Shown: piece by piece, positions 1-5,215 of the stretch
Position numbering within the stretch: the first letter of the stretch is position 1
Layout of the letters: every line of letters starts with the position of its first letter
Origin: an uncultured Collinsella sp.
GTDB lineage: Bacteria > Actinomycetota > Coriobacteriia > Coriobacteriales > Coriobacteriaceae
NCBI GenBank assembly: GCA_900553215.1
Contig: USCJ01000054.1
Span: 1 to 7,891 of the forward strand
DNA: 7,891 nt
Direction: 5' to 3'
Translations under genes and position numbers: made by a program
Notes under the pieces: model-generated
What the model was told of the DNA's origin: nothing
Database searches by the model: none
What the model saw: the letters and a program-made list of their open reading frames with translations, nothing else

Positions 1-20
1 AGCAGACTAAAGTCTGGAAG

Positions 21-60
21 AAAAGAGGGACTGTCCCGCGTTGGCGGGACAGTCCCCTCT
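21..60 (-). terminator. Rho-independent terminator of the HtrA-like gene
   Basis: The arms at 24-39 and 44-60 pair over 16 bp with a single bulged base and a 4-base loop. On the minus strand the hairpin is followed by TTTT (21-24) and then CTTCC. It starts about 27 bases after the stop codon of the minus-strand protease gene, as expected for its terminator. Each arm is itself an 11-base odd palindrome (GGGACTGTCCC at 27-37, GGGACAGTCCC at 46-56), which is unusual for a simple terminator and suggests a repeat family used as terminator. Confidence 0.8.
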
Positions 61-86
61 GGCTTCGATATGTGCAATACGGCTCG

Positions 87-1556
87 TTAGAAACCCTGGC
101 CATAGCCTTGGCCTTGACCCTGGCCCTGCTGGCCCAGCAGCTCCTCCAGATACTGGCGCAGCTGCTCGTCGGTAATACCGCCGTTGCCGGTATCGGTCGC
201 GCTGTCGTTCTGCTGCTGGTTCTGCAGCTCCTCGTCGGAGCCCAGCTCGACCGTGACCTTCTTCTCGTCCTTGCCGCGCATGAGCGTGATCTCGACCTTC
301 TCGCCCACCTCATGGCTGCGCAGCGCGATGATCAGGCCGTCGGCGCTTGTAATCTCGTCGTCGTCCAGCTTGGTAATGACATCGCCCTCCTGGATGCCGG
401 CCTTGGCGGCGGGACCGTCCTCGACGACGCTCGCCACGTACGCGCCGCTATCGGTGCTCAGCTTGTTGGTGCGGGCGTTGAGCGCGTTGACGCTCGAAAG
501 CGTGGCGCCCAGGTACGGGTGCACTGGCGTCTTACCGTCGATAATCTGGTCGGCAATGTTCTTGGCGTAGTTAACGGGAATAGCAAAGCCCACGCCCGAG
601 CTGGAGCCCGAGTAGCTCTCGATAAGCGAGTTGATACCCACCAGCTCGCCGTTGTCGTTGACGAGCGCGCCGCCGGAGTTGCCCGGGTTGATGGCGGCAT
701 CGGTCTGAATCATGTTGGCATAGATGGTGTTACCGTTGGTCGAGCTCATGGCCGTGGAGCGATACAGCGCCGAGACGATACCGGTGGAGACAGACTGCTC
801 GTTGCCAAACGGCGAGCCGATCGCCATGACCCACTCGCCCACGTTGAGCTTGGAGGAGTCGCCGATCTCGATCGGCGTGAGCTTAGAGGCGTCGGCGTCC
901 TTGAGCTTGATGACGGCCAGGTCGCTCGAGGCATCGTTGCCCACGAACTCGGCCTCGTAGGTGGTGCCGTCGTCCATGGTAACCACGTACTGGTCATAGC
1001 CATCGACCACGTGGTTGTTGGTAAGGATGTGGCCCTCGGTATCGAGCACCACGCCCGAACCGACGCTGCCCGAGTTGTCCGACTCGTCGGCAGACTGCGA
1101 AAGCGAGCCATTCTGGCTGCCGCTCGAAGTGGCGGTAATGGAAACCACGGAGGGCAACGCCTTGGCAGAAACGGCCTCGGCCAGCGTGGTGTCCTCGGAA
1201 TCAATCGTAATCTTTTGCGTCGATGAACCCGAAGCACCCGCCGTCACGGCATTCTTTCCGCCGCCAATGTTGAGCGTGCCGCTCATAATGAGCGCAATGA
1301 CCAGCAGGGCGCCGCAGGCACAACCGGCAAGCGCCGTAATAAAGATCGGCAGCTTTTTGGTCTTAGTCTTGACCACTGTGTGCTTGTTTACAACCTGCTG
1401 GCTGCCCAGCGGTTGGCCAGTCTGTGTGTCGTAGGCCTGCACGTAGGGAATGTTGTTGCCATCGGCAGGCGTTGACTCTACCTGCACACGCGGCTGCTGT
1501 TGGGTCTCGCCGGCGTTGCCCGCATCCTGGGGACGCTGGGAATCGTACTCGCTCAT
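87..1556 (-). CDS. Membrane-anchored HtrA/DegP-family serine protease with one PDZ domain
   Basis: This is a trypsin-like protease of the HtrA family (489 aa), expected to act outside the membrane on misfolded or specific envelope proteins. Residues 1-68 form a polar, Gln-rich cytoplasmic segment. About 69-91 is a single membrane helix (LPIFITALAGCACGALLVIA...), followed by a Gly/Ser/Thr-rich linker. The protease domain shows the triad: His182 in TNNHVV, Asp212 in SSDLAVIKL, and Ser294 in NPGNSGGAL. A PDZ domain covers about 345-440 (PYLGA..., GPAAKAGIQEGDVI). The tail is acidic and polar, then ends in repeated Gly-Gln. The start at 1556 is preferred over an upstream ATG at 1595 because AAAGGA (1565-1570) lies 8 bases before it and the longer N-terminus is unlike the rest. 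A weak promoter candidate (TTGCAG-17-TAAAAG, minus strand, 1669-1697) lies upstream. The HtrA assignment is firm; the exact paralogue (HtrA, DegP or DegS-like) is not determinable. Confidence 0.93.
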   Translation of the reverse strand: MSEYDSQRPQDAGNAGETQQQPRVQVESTPADGNNIPYVQAYDTQTGQPLGSQQVVNKHTVVKTKTKKLPIFITALAGCACGALLVIALIMSGTLNIGGGKNAVTAGASGSSTQKITIDSEDTTLAEAVSAKALPSVVSITATSSGSQNGSLSQSADESDNSGSVGSGVVLDTEGHILTNNHVVDGYDQYVVTMDDGTTYEAEFVGNDASSDLAVIKLKDADASKLTPIEIGDSSKLNVGEWVMAIGSPFGNEQSVSTGIVSALYRSTAMSSTNGNTIYANMIQTDAAINPGNSGGALVNDNGELVGINSLIESYSGSSSGVGFAIPVNYAKNIADQIIDGKTPVHPYLGATLSSVNALNARTNKLSTDSGAYVASVVEDGPAAKAGIQEGDVITKLDDDEITSADGLIIALRSHEVGEKVEITLMRGKDEKKVTVELGSDEELQNQQQNDSATDTGNGGITDEQLRQYLEELLGQQGQGQGQGYGQGF

Positions 1557-1585
1557 AGCTGCGATCCTTTCGTCAAATAACCAAA

Positions 1586-1609
1586 GGCCCGCCAAACATG
1601 TGGCGGGCC
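1586..1609 (-). repeat. GC-rich hairpin in the leader of the HtrA-like gene
   Basis: GGCCCGCCA (1586-1594) and TGGCGGGCC (1601-1609) form a perfect 9-bp stem with a 6-base loop. On the minus strand it is followed by TTTGGTTATTTG and then the ribosome binding site, so it sits about 30 bases upstream of the protease start codon. It resembles a weak intrinsic terminator. It could stop read-through from the upstream regulator gene, attenuate the protease transcript, or stabilise its 5' end. The function is inference. Confidence 0.5.
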
Positions 1610-1723
1610 ATCATTGTTCACGTTGAGTTGTACCCCAATATGCGGGCGCAAGTGTATGAGAACGCAATCTTTTAGGAAGGCTTAAGTTCTGCTGCAAACT
1701 CGAAAGGAACCCGCACCTGCGGC

Positions 1724-1760
1724 AAAACCACCACAAAGGTGCCTGTCCCCATTGTGGTGG
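1724..1760 (-). terminator. Terminator of the glnA-like/GlnR-like transcript
   Basis: CCACCACAA (1728-1736) and TTGTGGTGG (1752-1760) form a perfect 9-bp stem with a 15-base loop. On the minus strand it is followed directly by TTTT (1724-1727). It begins 4 bases after the stop codon of the GlnR-like gene. The loop carries GGTGCCTGTCCCC, a sequence resembling the arms of the hairpin at 24-60. Fit to position and direction is good, but the U-tract is short. Confidence 0.7.
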
Positions 1761-1764
1761 AAAT

Positions 1765-2427
1765 CTAGTCCTTAAACAGATAGCCCACGCCGCGGACGGT
1801 GGTGATGTGTGCCGCGATCTGCGGGCCCACCTTGGAGCGGATGCGTCGAATGTGTACGTCGACGGTACGCGTGCCGCCGCAGTACTCAAAGCCCCACACG
1901 CGGTGCAGCAGCACTTCGCGGCTGTAGGCGCGGTTGGGGTGCGTCGCCAAAAAGCTCAGCAGCGAGTACTCCATCAGCGTCAGGTCGATGGGCTCGTTAT
2001 CGAGTGTCACCTGGTAGGTAGCCAGATTAATCTCGAGGTTATCGATGTTGAGCACATCGTCGGCGGTGACGGTCTCCTCCTCGCCCATCAGGCGCTGCGC
2101 GCGAGCCTTGAGCTCGTTTGGCGTCGCCGTGGGGCATACAAAGTCGGCATGCGCGTGATTCGGCAGGCGCAGGGGACCGAGCGCCTCATCGTCGACGATC
2201 ACCAACATGGGGACACCGCCGCGATCGTCAAGCCACTTGGCAATCTGATCGATGCGGTCGCTGCGGATGCCGTCGGAGTCGAGGATCAGCAGGTCAAAGT
2301 CGTGCGCCGCAGTCGGCGAATCGGGGGTTGCCAGGCTCACCTCGACACCCAGGGTGGTCGTCAAGCTGCGGGCAAACTCGTGGAAGCGCGTCGTGCGCGC
2401 CATGAACAGGGCACTCTTTTCGGACAT
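1765..2427 (-). CDS. OmpR/PhoB-type orphan response regulator resembling actinobacterial GlnR
   Basis: This 220-aa protein has a receiver-like N-terminus (1-110) and a winged-helix DNA-binding domain (about 125-218). The latter contains LTLMEYSLLSFLATHP, VWGF and GGTRTVDVHIRRIRSKVG, closely like the GlnR nitrogen regulators of Streptomyces and Mycobacterium. The receiver is atypical. A phosphoacceptor-like Asp50 is kept (DLLILD), but the paired acidic residues after strand 1 are absent (SALFMAR) and the usual Lys of the KP motif is missing (FVCPTATP). GlnR proteins are known for such a degenerate, probably phosphorylation-independent receiver. The start at 2427 has GGAGG 5 bases upstream (2433-2437); a longer reading to 2511 would overlap the upstream gene and has no such site. 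The gene lies 50 bases after the glutamine-synthetase-like gene with no terminator between, so the two are probably cotranscribed. No sensor kinase is visible. Assignment as an OmpR-family regulator is firm; GlnR function is inferred from sequence and context. Confidence 0.85.
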   Translation of the reverse strand: MSEKSALFMARTTRFHEFARSLTTTLGVEVSLATPDSPTAAHDFDLLILDSDGIRSDRIDQIAKWLDDRGGVPMLVIVDDEALGPLRLPNHAHADFVCPTATPNELKARAQRLMGEEETVTADDVLNIDNLEINLATYQVTLDNEPIDLTLMEYSLLSFLATHPNRAYSREVLLHRVWGFEYCGGTRTVDVHIRRIRSKVGPQIAAHITTVRGVGYLFKD

Positions 2428-2477
2428 ATCGGCCTCCAAAGAAATGAGCTCAATCGTACTGGAACAAGCCAGCGCGA

Positions 2478-3815
2478 TTAGGAGTTCGCCAGGTAGTGCT
2501 TGATCTCCCACTCGGTGATCGTGGACTCAAACTTATGCCACTCGTCGCGCTTCTTTTTGAGGAAGAAACTGTGGATGTGCTCGCCGAGGGCATCCTTCAT
2601 AAACTGCGAGTCCTCAAACACGTCGAGCGCCTCTTTGAGCGAGCGCGGCAGCGGCGCGTAGCCGGCCTCGACCATCTGACGGTCGGTAAGCTTGAGCGTC
2701 TCGGCCGTGGCCTCGGGCGGGAGTTCCAGCTTGCGCTCGATGCCGTCCAGACCAGCCGCCAGCGTGACGGCGTTGACCAGGTACGGGTTGGCCATGGGGT
2801 CGGGACTGCGCAGCTCGATGCGCGTGGACAGCGGCTTGCCGGGCTTGTAGACCGGGATGCGGACCATACTCGCGCGGTTGCGCAGGCCCCACGTGGCATA
2901 CTGCGGCACGGAGTCGCCGCCCGTGGTGATGCGCTTGTACGAGTTGACCGTGGGGTTGGTGATAGCGCTGATCTCGCGGGCATGCGCCAGGATGCCGGCC
3001 ATATAGTGCTTGGCGATATCGGAGAGATGGTACCTCTCGTCGGCCTCGCCCCAAAAGACGTTGTTGCCGTCATGGTCGAACAGCGACTGGCACAGGAACA
3101 TGGCACTGCCGTCCTCGCCCGCCAACGGCTTGGGCATAAAGGAGGCGTGGCAACCGCTCTCGTAAGCTTGCTGTTTAATGATGAGCTTGGCCGTGGTAAT
3201 GGCGTCGGACATGCTCAGGGCCTCGGCGTGGCGCAGGCTCATGCCGTGCTGCGAGCGACCGGCGGCGTGGAAGGTGTACTCCACGGGCACGGACATCTTC
3301 TCGAGCGTAAGGACCGTGTTGCGGCGCAGGTCGCGCGCGGCGTCGCTCACCGAAAGATCGAAGTAGCCCACGTTGTCGAGCGGCTCGGGCGTGCGCTCGT
3401 CGGGGAAATAGTAGTACTCCAGCTCGGCACCAACGTTGAGCAGATAGCCGGCCTTCTCGGCCTTATGGAACATGCGGCGCAGCGCAGCGCGCGGGTCGCC
3501 GGCGAAGGGCTCGCGATCGGGAGTGCACACGTCGCAGAACACGCGCGCGACGCCGTTGTGGCTCGGGCGCCACGGCAAAATCTGGAAGGTCGAAGCATCG
3601 GGAAACGCCAGCATGTCGGCTTCCTCGGGCGTGGCAAAACCCTCGATGGCGGAGCCGTCAAAGCCAATACCCTCCTCAAAAGCGACCTCGAGGTCCTCGG
3701 GGCTAATGGCAAAGTTCTTGAGGCGGCCGAGAATGTCGACAAACCACAGACGCACAAAGCGGATGTCACGCTGCTCTACGGAGCGGAGTACGTAATCGAT
3801 GTTCTGCTGGTTCAT
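2478..3815 (-). CDS. Glutamine synthetase family protein (type I-like) with altered active site
   Basis: This full-length (445 aa) type I glutamine synthetase homologue would in the standard enzyme join ammonia to glutamate using ATP. Family landmarks are GFDGSAIEGF (51-60), ELEYYYF (131-137), FMPKPLAG (226-233), NPTVNSYKR (287-295), RNRASMVRIP (312-321) and RIELRSPDPMANPYL (332-346). Aligned by eye to canonical enzymes, several key residues are changed. The HHEVAPGQHEI region reads FHAAGRSQHGM (182-192), so both metal-binding Glu become Ala184 and Gly191. NGSGMHCH reads DGSAMFLC, so both His become Phe240 and Cys242. The flap Glu of GYEAP is replaced around Asp301. Glu131, Glu133, Glu334 and the Arg residues remain. 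No adenylylation Tyr is evident. The start at 3815 has GGGGAG 4 bases upstream. It heads a probable operon with the GlnR-like gene and has a GlnR-type site upstream. It may be a pseudoenzyme, a regulator, or a ligase with altered chemistry. Family membership is certain; activity is doubtful. Confidence 0.93.
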   Translation of the reverse strand: MNQQNIDYVLRSVEQRDIRFVRLWFVDILGRLKNFAISPEDLEVAFEEGIGFDGSAIEGFATPEEADMLAFPDASTFQILPWRPSHNGVARVFCDVCTPDREPFAGDPRAALRRMFHKAEKAGYLLNVGAELEYYYFPDERTPEPLDNVGYFDLSVSDAARDLRRNTVLTLEKMSVPVEYTFHAAGRSQHGMSLRHAEALSMSDAITTAKLIIKQQAYESGCHASFMPKPLAGEDGSAMFLCQSLFDHDGNNVFWGEADERYHLSDIAKHYMAGILAHAREISAITNPTVNSYKRITTGGDSVPQYATWGLRNRASMVRIPVYKPGKPLSTRIELRSPDPMANPYLVNAVTLAAGLDGIERKLELPPEATAETLKLTDRQMVEAGYAPLPRSLKEALDVFEDSQFMKDALGEHIHSFFLKKKRDEWHKFESTITEWEIKHYLANS

Positions 3816-3850
3816 GTCGCTCCCCTTTCTTTCGGGCGGGTTTCGACTGA

Positions 3851-3877
3851 TCTATATCGCAGATACTATCGCAGAAA
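3851..3877 (-). promoter_or_regulatory. Candidate promoter of the glutamine-synthetase-like operon
   Basis: On the minus strand a TATAGA -10-like hexamer (3851-3856) lies about 35 bases upstream of the start codon. Only a weak -35-like TTTCTG (3872-3877, spacing 15) is present. A second -10-like TAGTAT is at 3863-3868. A poor -35 is what one expects of an activator-dependent promoter, and the GlnR-like site at 3881-3896 is centred roughly 45 bases upstream of the start predicted from TATAGA. The hexamers are visible; the promoter call is inference. Confidence 0.4.
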
Positions 3878-3880
3878 AAT

Positions 3881-3896
3881 GTTTCCGCAGGGTTAA
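3881..3896 (-). promoter_or_regulatory. GlnR-type binding site
   Basis: The minus strand reads TTAAC-CCTGCG-GAAAC, which matches the described actinomycete GlnR consensus gTnAC-n6-GaAAC at every strongly conserved position, with correct 6-base spacing. It lies 66 bases upstream of the glutamine-synthetase-like start codon, just above the candidate promoter. A GlnR-like gene is the second gene of the same operon, so autoregulation is plausible. Confidence 0.55.
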
Positions 3897-3949
3897 AGCG
3901 TATCAAGCGCTCAAAAAACGTGCTTGAGCAGGCCGTTGCGAACGAGCGG

Positions 3950-4972
3950 CTAGCGCGAGGTCGAAGCGCGGTGTTCGATGTGGCCGGGGACCTCGATGCG
4001 CTTGGGGGCGAGCTTTGCGGCATCGCCCACCGTAGTGGTAACGATGTCGATACGCTCGGACAGGCGCTCGACTACGCGCTCGGCAATGGTAAGAGTGTCC
4101 TGCGCTGCCGTGGTCACACCGCCAAAGAGCACGTGGTTCCAGGGATAGTCGTCAAACGTTGCGATCTTGAGACCCGCCGGCAACGAGGGCCCCAGCTGGG
4201 CCAGCGCCTCGGTCAGGCGCAGGAAAACCAAGCCGTTGACGGCAATGAGGCCGAGCTTTTTACCCGCATAGCCGCGGATGGTCTCGTCCAGGCGACTGAC
4301 ACCCGTGGCGCCACCGTCGGCCAGGGTGACGACCTCGCCCGCAAGACCGCGGCGCGAAAGCTCATCGGCAAAGGCCTCGGCGCGCTCGCGACGCACGGGG
4401 CTGTCATCGCTTGCCTCGGTGAGCAGGCACAGGCGCTCGCTGCCAGCAGCGGCCAAGGCGTCTACCAGGCCGGCAACCAGCTCGCGGTTGTTGGAGGTCA
4501 CCAGATCGACACCGCCGGCGGCAACATCGCGGTCGAGCAGCACGACGGGCAGGCGCCCCGCAGCCGCGGCAATCGCCTCGTCATTGCCGCCACAGGTGTT
4601 GACGACCAGGCCGTCCACACCGGCATCGATAAGTCTGGTGAGCGACTCTGCTTCCTTGGCGGAATCATTGCCGCTAATGGCAGTCATAAGCGAGCAGCCG
4701 CGCGCGGCGGCACTAGCGGAAAGCCCTTCGAGCATGGCGCTGGAGAACGGGTTAGCAATGTCGGCCAAGATCACGCCGATGAGGTTGGTGCGCGAGCTGC
4801 GCAGATTGCGCGCGGCGGCACGTGGACGATAGCCGGTGCGCTCGATAACCGCCGCGATGCGAGCGCGGGTTTCCTCGGTCATCTGCCCGGGACGGTTGTT
4901 GAGATAGCGCGAGACCGTGGCCGGGCTCACGCCCGCCTCGGCGGCAATGTCCTTGATTCTCATCTGCGCCAT
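3950..4972 (-). CDS. LacI-family transcriptional repressor, probable regulator of KDG utilisation
   Basis: This 340-aa LacI/GalR-type repressor has an N-terminal helix-turn-helix (4-25: MRIKDIAAEAGVSPATVSRYLN), a hinge around 49-62 (RPRAAARNLRSSRT), and a periplasmic-binding-protein-like sugar-sensing and dimerisation domain from about 63. The latter includes GVILADIANPFSS, GVDGLVVNT, KIATFDDYPWNHVLFGGVTT and a C-terminal VPGHIEHRAST. The start at 4972 gives the usual family length, with a modest GGGG upstream. An ATG at 5020 would add 16 residues and lacks a ribosome site; an ATG at 4963 is also possible. It is divergent from kdgK, and tandem LacI-type boxes lie between them, so it probably represses kdgK and itself until KDG or KDPG binds. 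The ligand is inferred from context, not shown. No good terminator follows, so read-through into the downstream glutamine-synthetase-like gene is possible. Confidence 0.92.
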   Translation of the reverse strand: MAQMRIKDIAAEAGVSPATVSRYLNNRPGQMTEETRARIAAVIERTGYRPRAAARNLRSSRTNLIGVILADIANPFSSAMLEGLSASAAARGCSLMTAISGNDSAKEAESLTRLIDAGVDGLVVNTCGGNDEAIAAAAGRLPVVLLDRDVAAGGVDLVTSNNRELVAGLVDALAAAGSERLCLLTEASDDSPVRRERAEAFADELSRRGLAGEVVTLADGGATGVSRLDETIRGYAGKKLGLIAVNGLVFLRLTEALAQLGPSLPAGLKIATFDDYPWNHVLFGGVTTAAQDTLTIAERVVERLSERIDIVTTTVGDAAKLAPKRIEVPGHIEHRASTSR

Positions 4973-5036
4973 AGCGCACCCCGTTTCCCAATTGTCGGCA
5001 GTCTGGGCCATTTTAGGCATTTTTTTAAAAATCTCG

Positions 5037-5064
5037 CTTGCAAAACGCTGTAGGTGAGTATACT
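5037..5064 (+). promoter_or_regulatory. Candidate kdgK promoter with a palindromic -10 shared by both directions
   Basis: TATACT at 5059-5064 is a good -10 hexamer, preceded by a TTGCAA/CTTGCA -35-like sequence at 5037-5043 (spacing 15-16). The -10 is part of the palindrome AGTATACT (5057-5064), which also gives TATACT on the minus strand, so the divergent lacI promoter may share it. A transcript starting near 5070 would run straight into the operators at 5076-5102. The GTATAC core also resembles sites of FCD-type GntR regulators, one of which is encoded at the right edge of the window. The promoter is inferred from sequence only. Confidence 0.5.
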
Positions 5065-5075
5065 ACAACTCGAAA

Positions 5076-5102
5076 CGAAACCGATTTCGTAAACCGATTT
5101 CG
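5076..5102. promoter_or_regulatory. Tandem LacI-type operators
   Basis: AAACCGATTTCG occurs twice, at 5078-5089 and 5091-5102, in direct repeat 13 bases apart. The first is extended to the near-palindrome CGAAACCGATTTCG (5076-5089). Both have the central CG flanked by A-rich and T-rich halves typical of LacI-family operators. They sit between divergent lacI and kdgK, just downstream of the likely kdgK -10. Binding there would block kdgK transcription and could autorepress lacI. The repeat is seen; the regulator match is inferred from position. Confidence 0.75.
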
Positions 5103-5106
5103 GCAA

Positions 5107-5164
5107 GCGTTGGCACGGAGGTGCAAAGATGTACCCTACCGTCTTGGCACCTCCGTGCCAACGC
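5107..5164 (+). repeat. 18-bp perfect inverted repeat in the kdgK leader
   Basis: GCGTTGGCACGGAGGTGC (5107-5124) and its exact reverse complement (5147-5164) flank a 22-base spacer. After one mismatch, AAGA/TCTT (5126-5129 and 5142-5145) extend the stem by 4 bp. In kdgK mRNA this would be a very stable hairpin ending 43 bases before the start codon. No T-run follows on either strand, so it is not a simple intrinsic terminator. The left arm contains GGAGGTG, the ribosome site of a small upstream ORF. It could be a regulatory leader, a stabilising 5' hairpin, or an inserted miniature repeat. Confidence 0.85.
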
Positions 5165-5215
5165 CATATCAAAGGTGTACGCACGAGTAAGAAGGAGCTG
5201 CGCGACCATGAGTAA
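5129..5215 (+). CDS. Candidate 28-codon leader ORF overlapping the kdgK start
   Basis: An ATG at 5129 follows a strong ribosome binding site (GGAGGTG, 5117-5123) by 5 bases and opens a 28-codon frame ending in TAA at 5213-5215. It overlaps the first 8 bases of kdgK in another frame. The peptide begins MYPTVLAPPCQR and ends in a charged KKELRDHE stretch; it matches no family known to me. Its ribosome site lies in the left arm of the 18-bp inverted repeat, so folding would hide it. The arrangement would suit translational coupling or leader-peptide control. Because the ribosome site is part of a repeat, chance is a real alternative. Confidence 0.4.
   Translation: MYPTVLAPPCQRHIKGVRTSKKELRDHE

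Noticed and set aside
72..1226. Long plus-strand open frame opposite the protease gene (384 codons)
   Set aside because: It is antisense to a clear HtrA-family gene, and its repetitive Val/Leu/Gly/Arg-rich product matches no family. It is a by-product of GC-rich codon bias.
3240..3300. Frameshift or sequencing error as the reason for missing catalytic residues in the synthetase-like protein
   Set aside because: The frame is continuous, and family-like residues lie on both sides of each changed site, so the changes look like true substitutions.
2496..3896. Plus-strand open frame of 466 codons opposite the glutamine-synthetase-like gene
   Set aside because: The minus-strand frame carries all the family motifs; the antisense product has no recognisable domain and no ribosome site.
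3909..3929. GCTCAA/TTGAGC hairpin as lacI terminator
   Set aside because: Only 6 bp, and no T-run follows the stem on the minus strand.
4973..5020. Extended lacI start at 5020
   Set aside because: No ribosome site precedes it, and the extra 16 residues precede the usual family N-terminus.
3920..5053. Plus-strand open frame opposite lacI
   Set aside because: It is the shadow of a LacI gene with intact helix-turn-helix and sensor domain.
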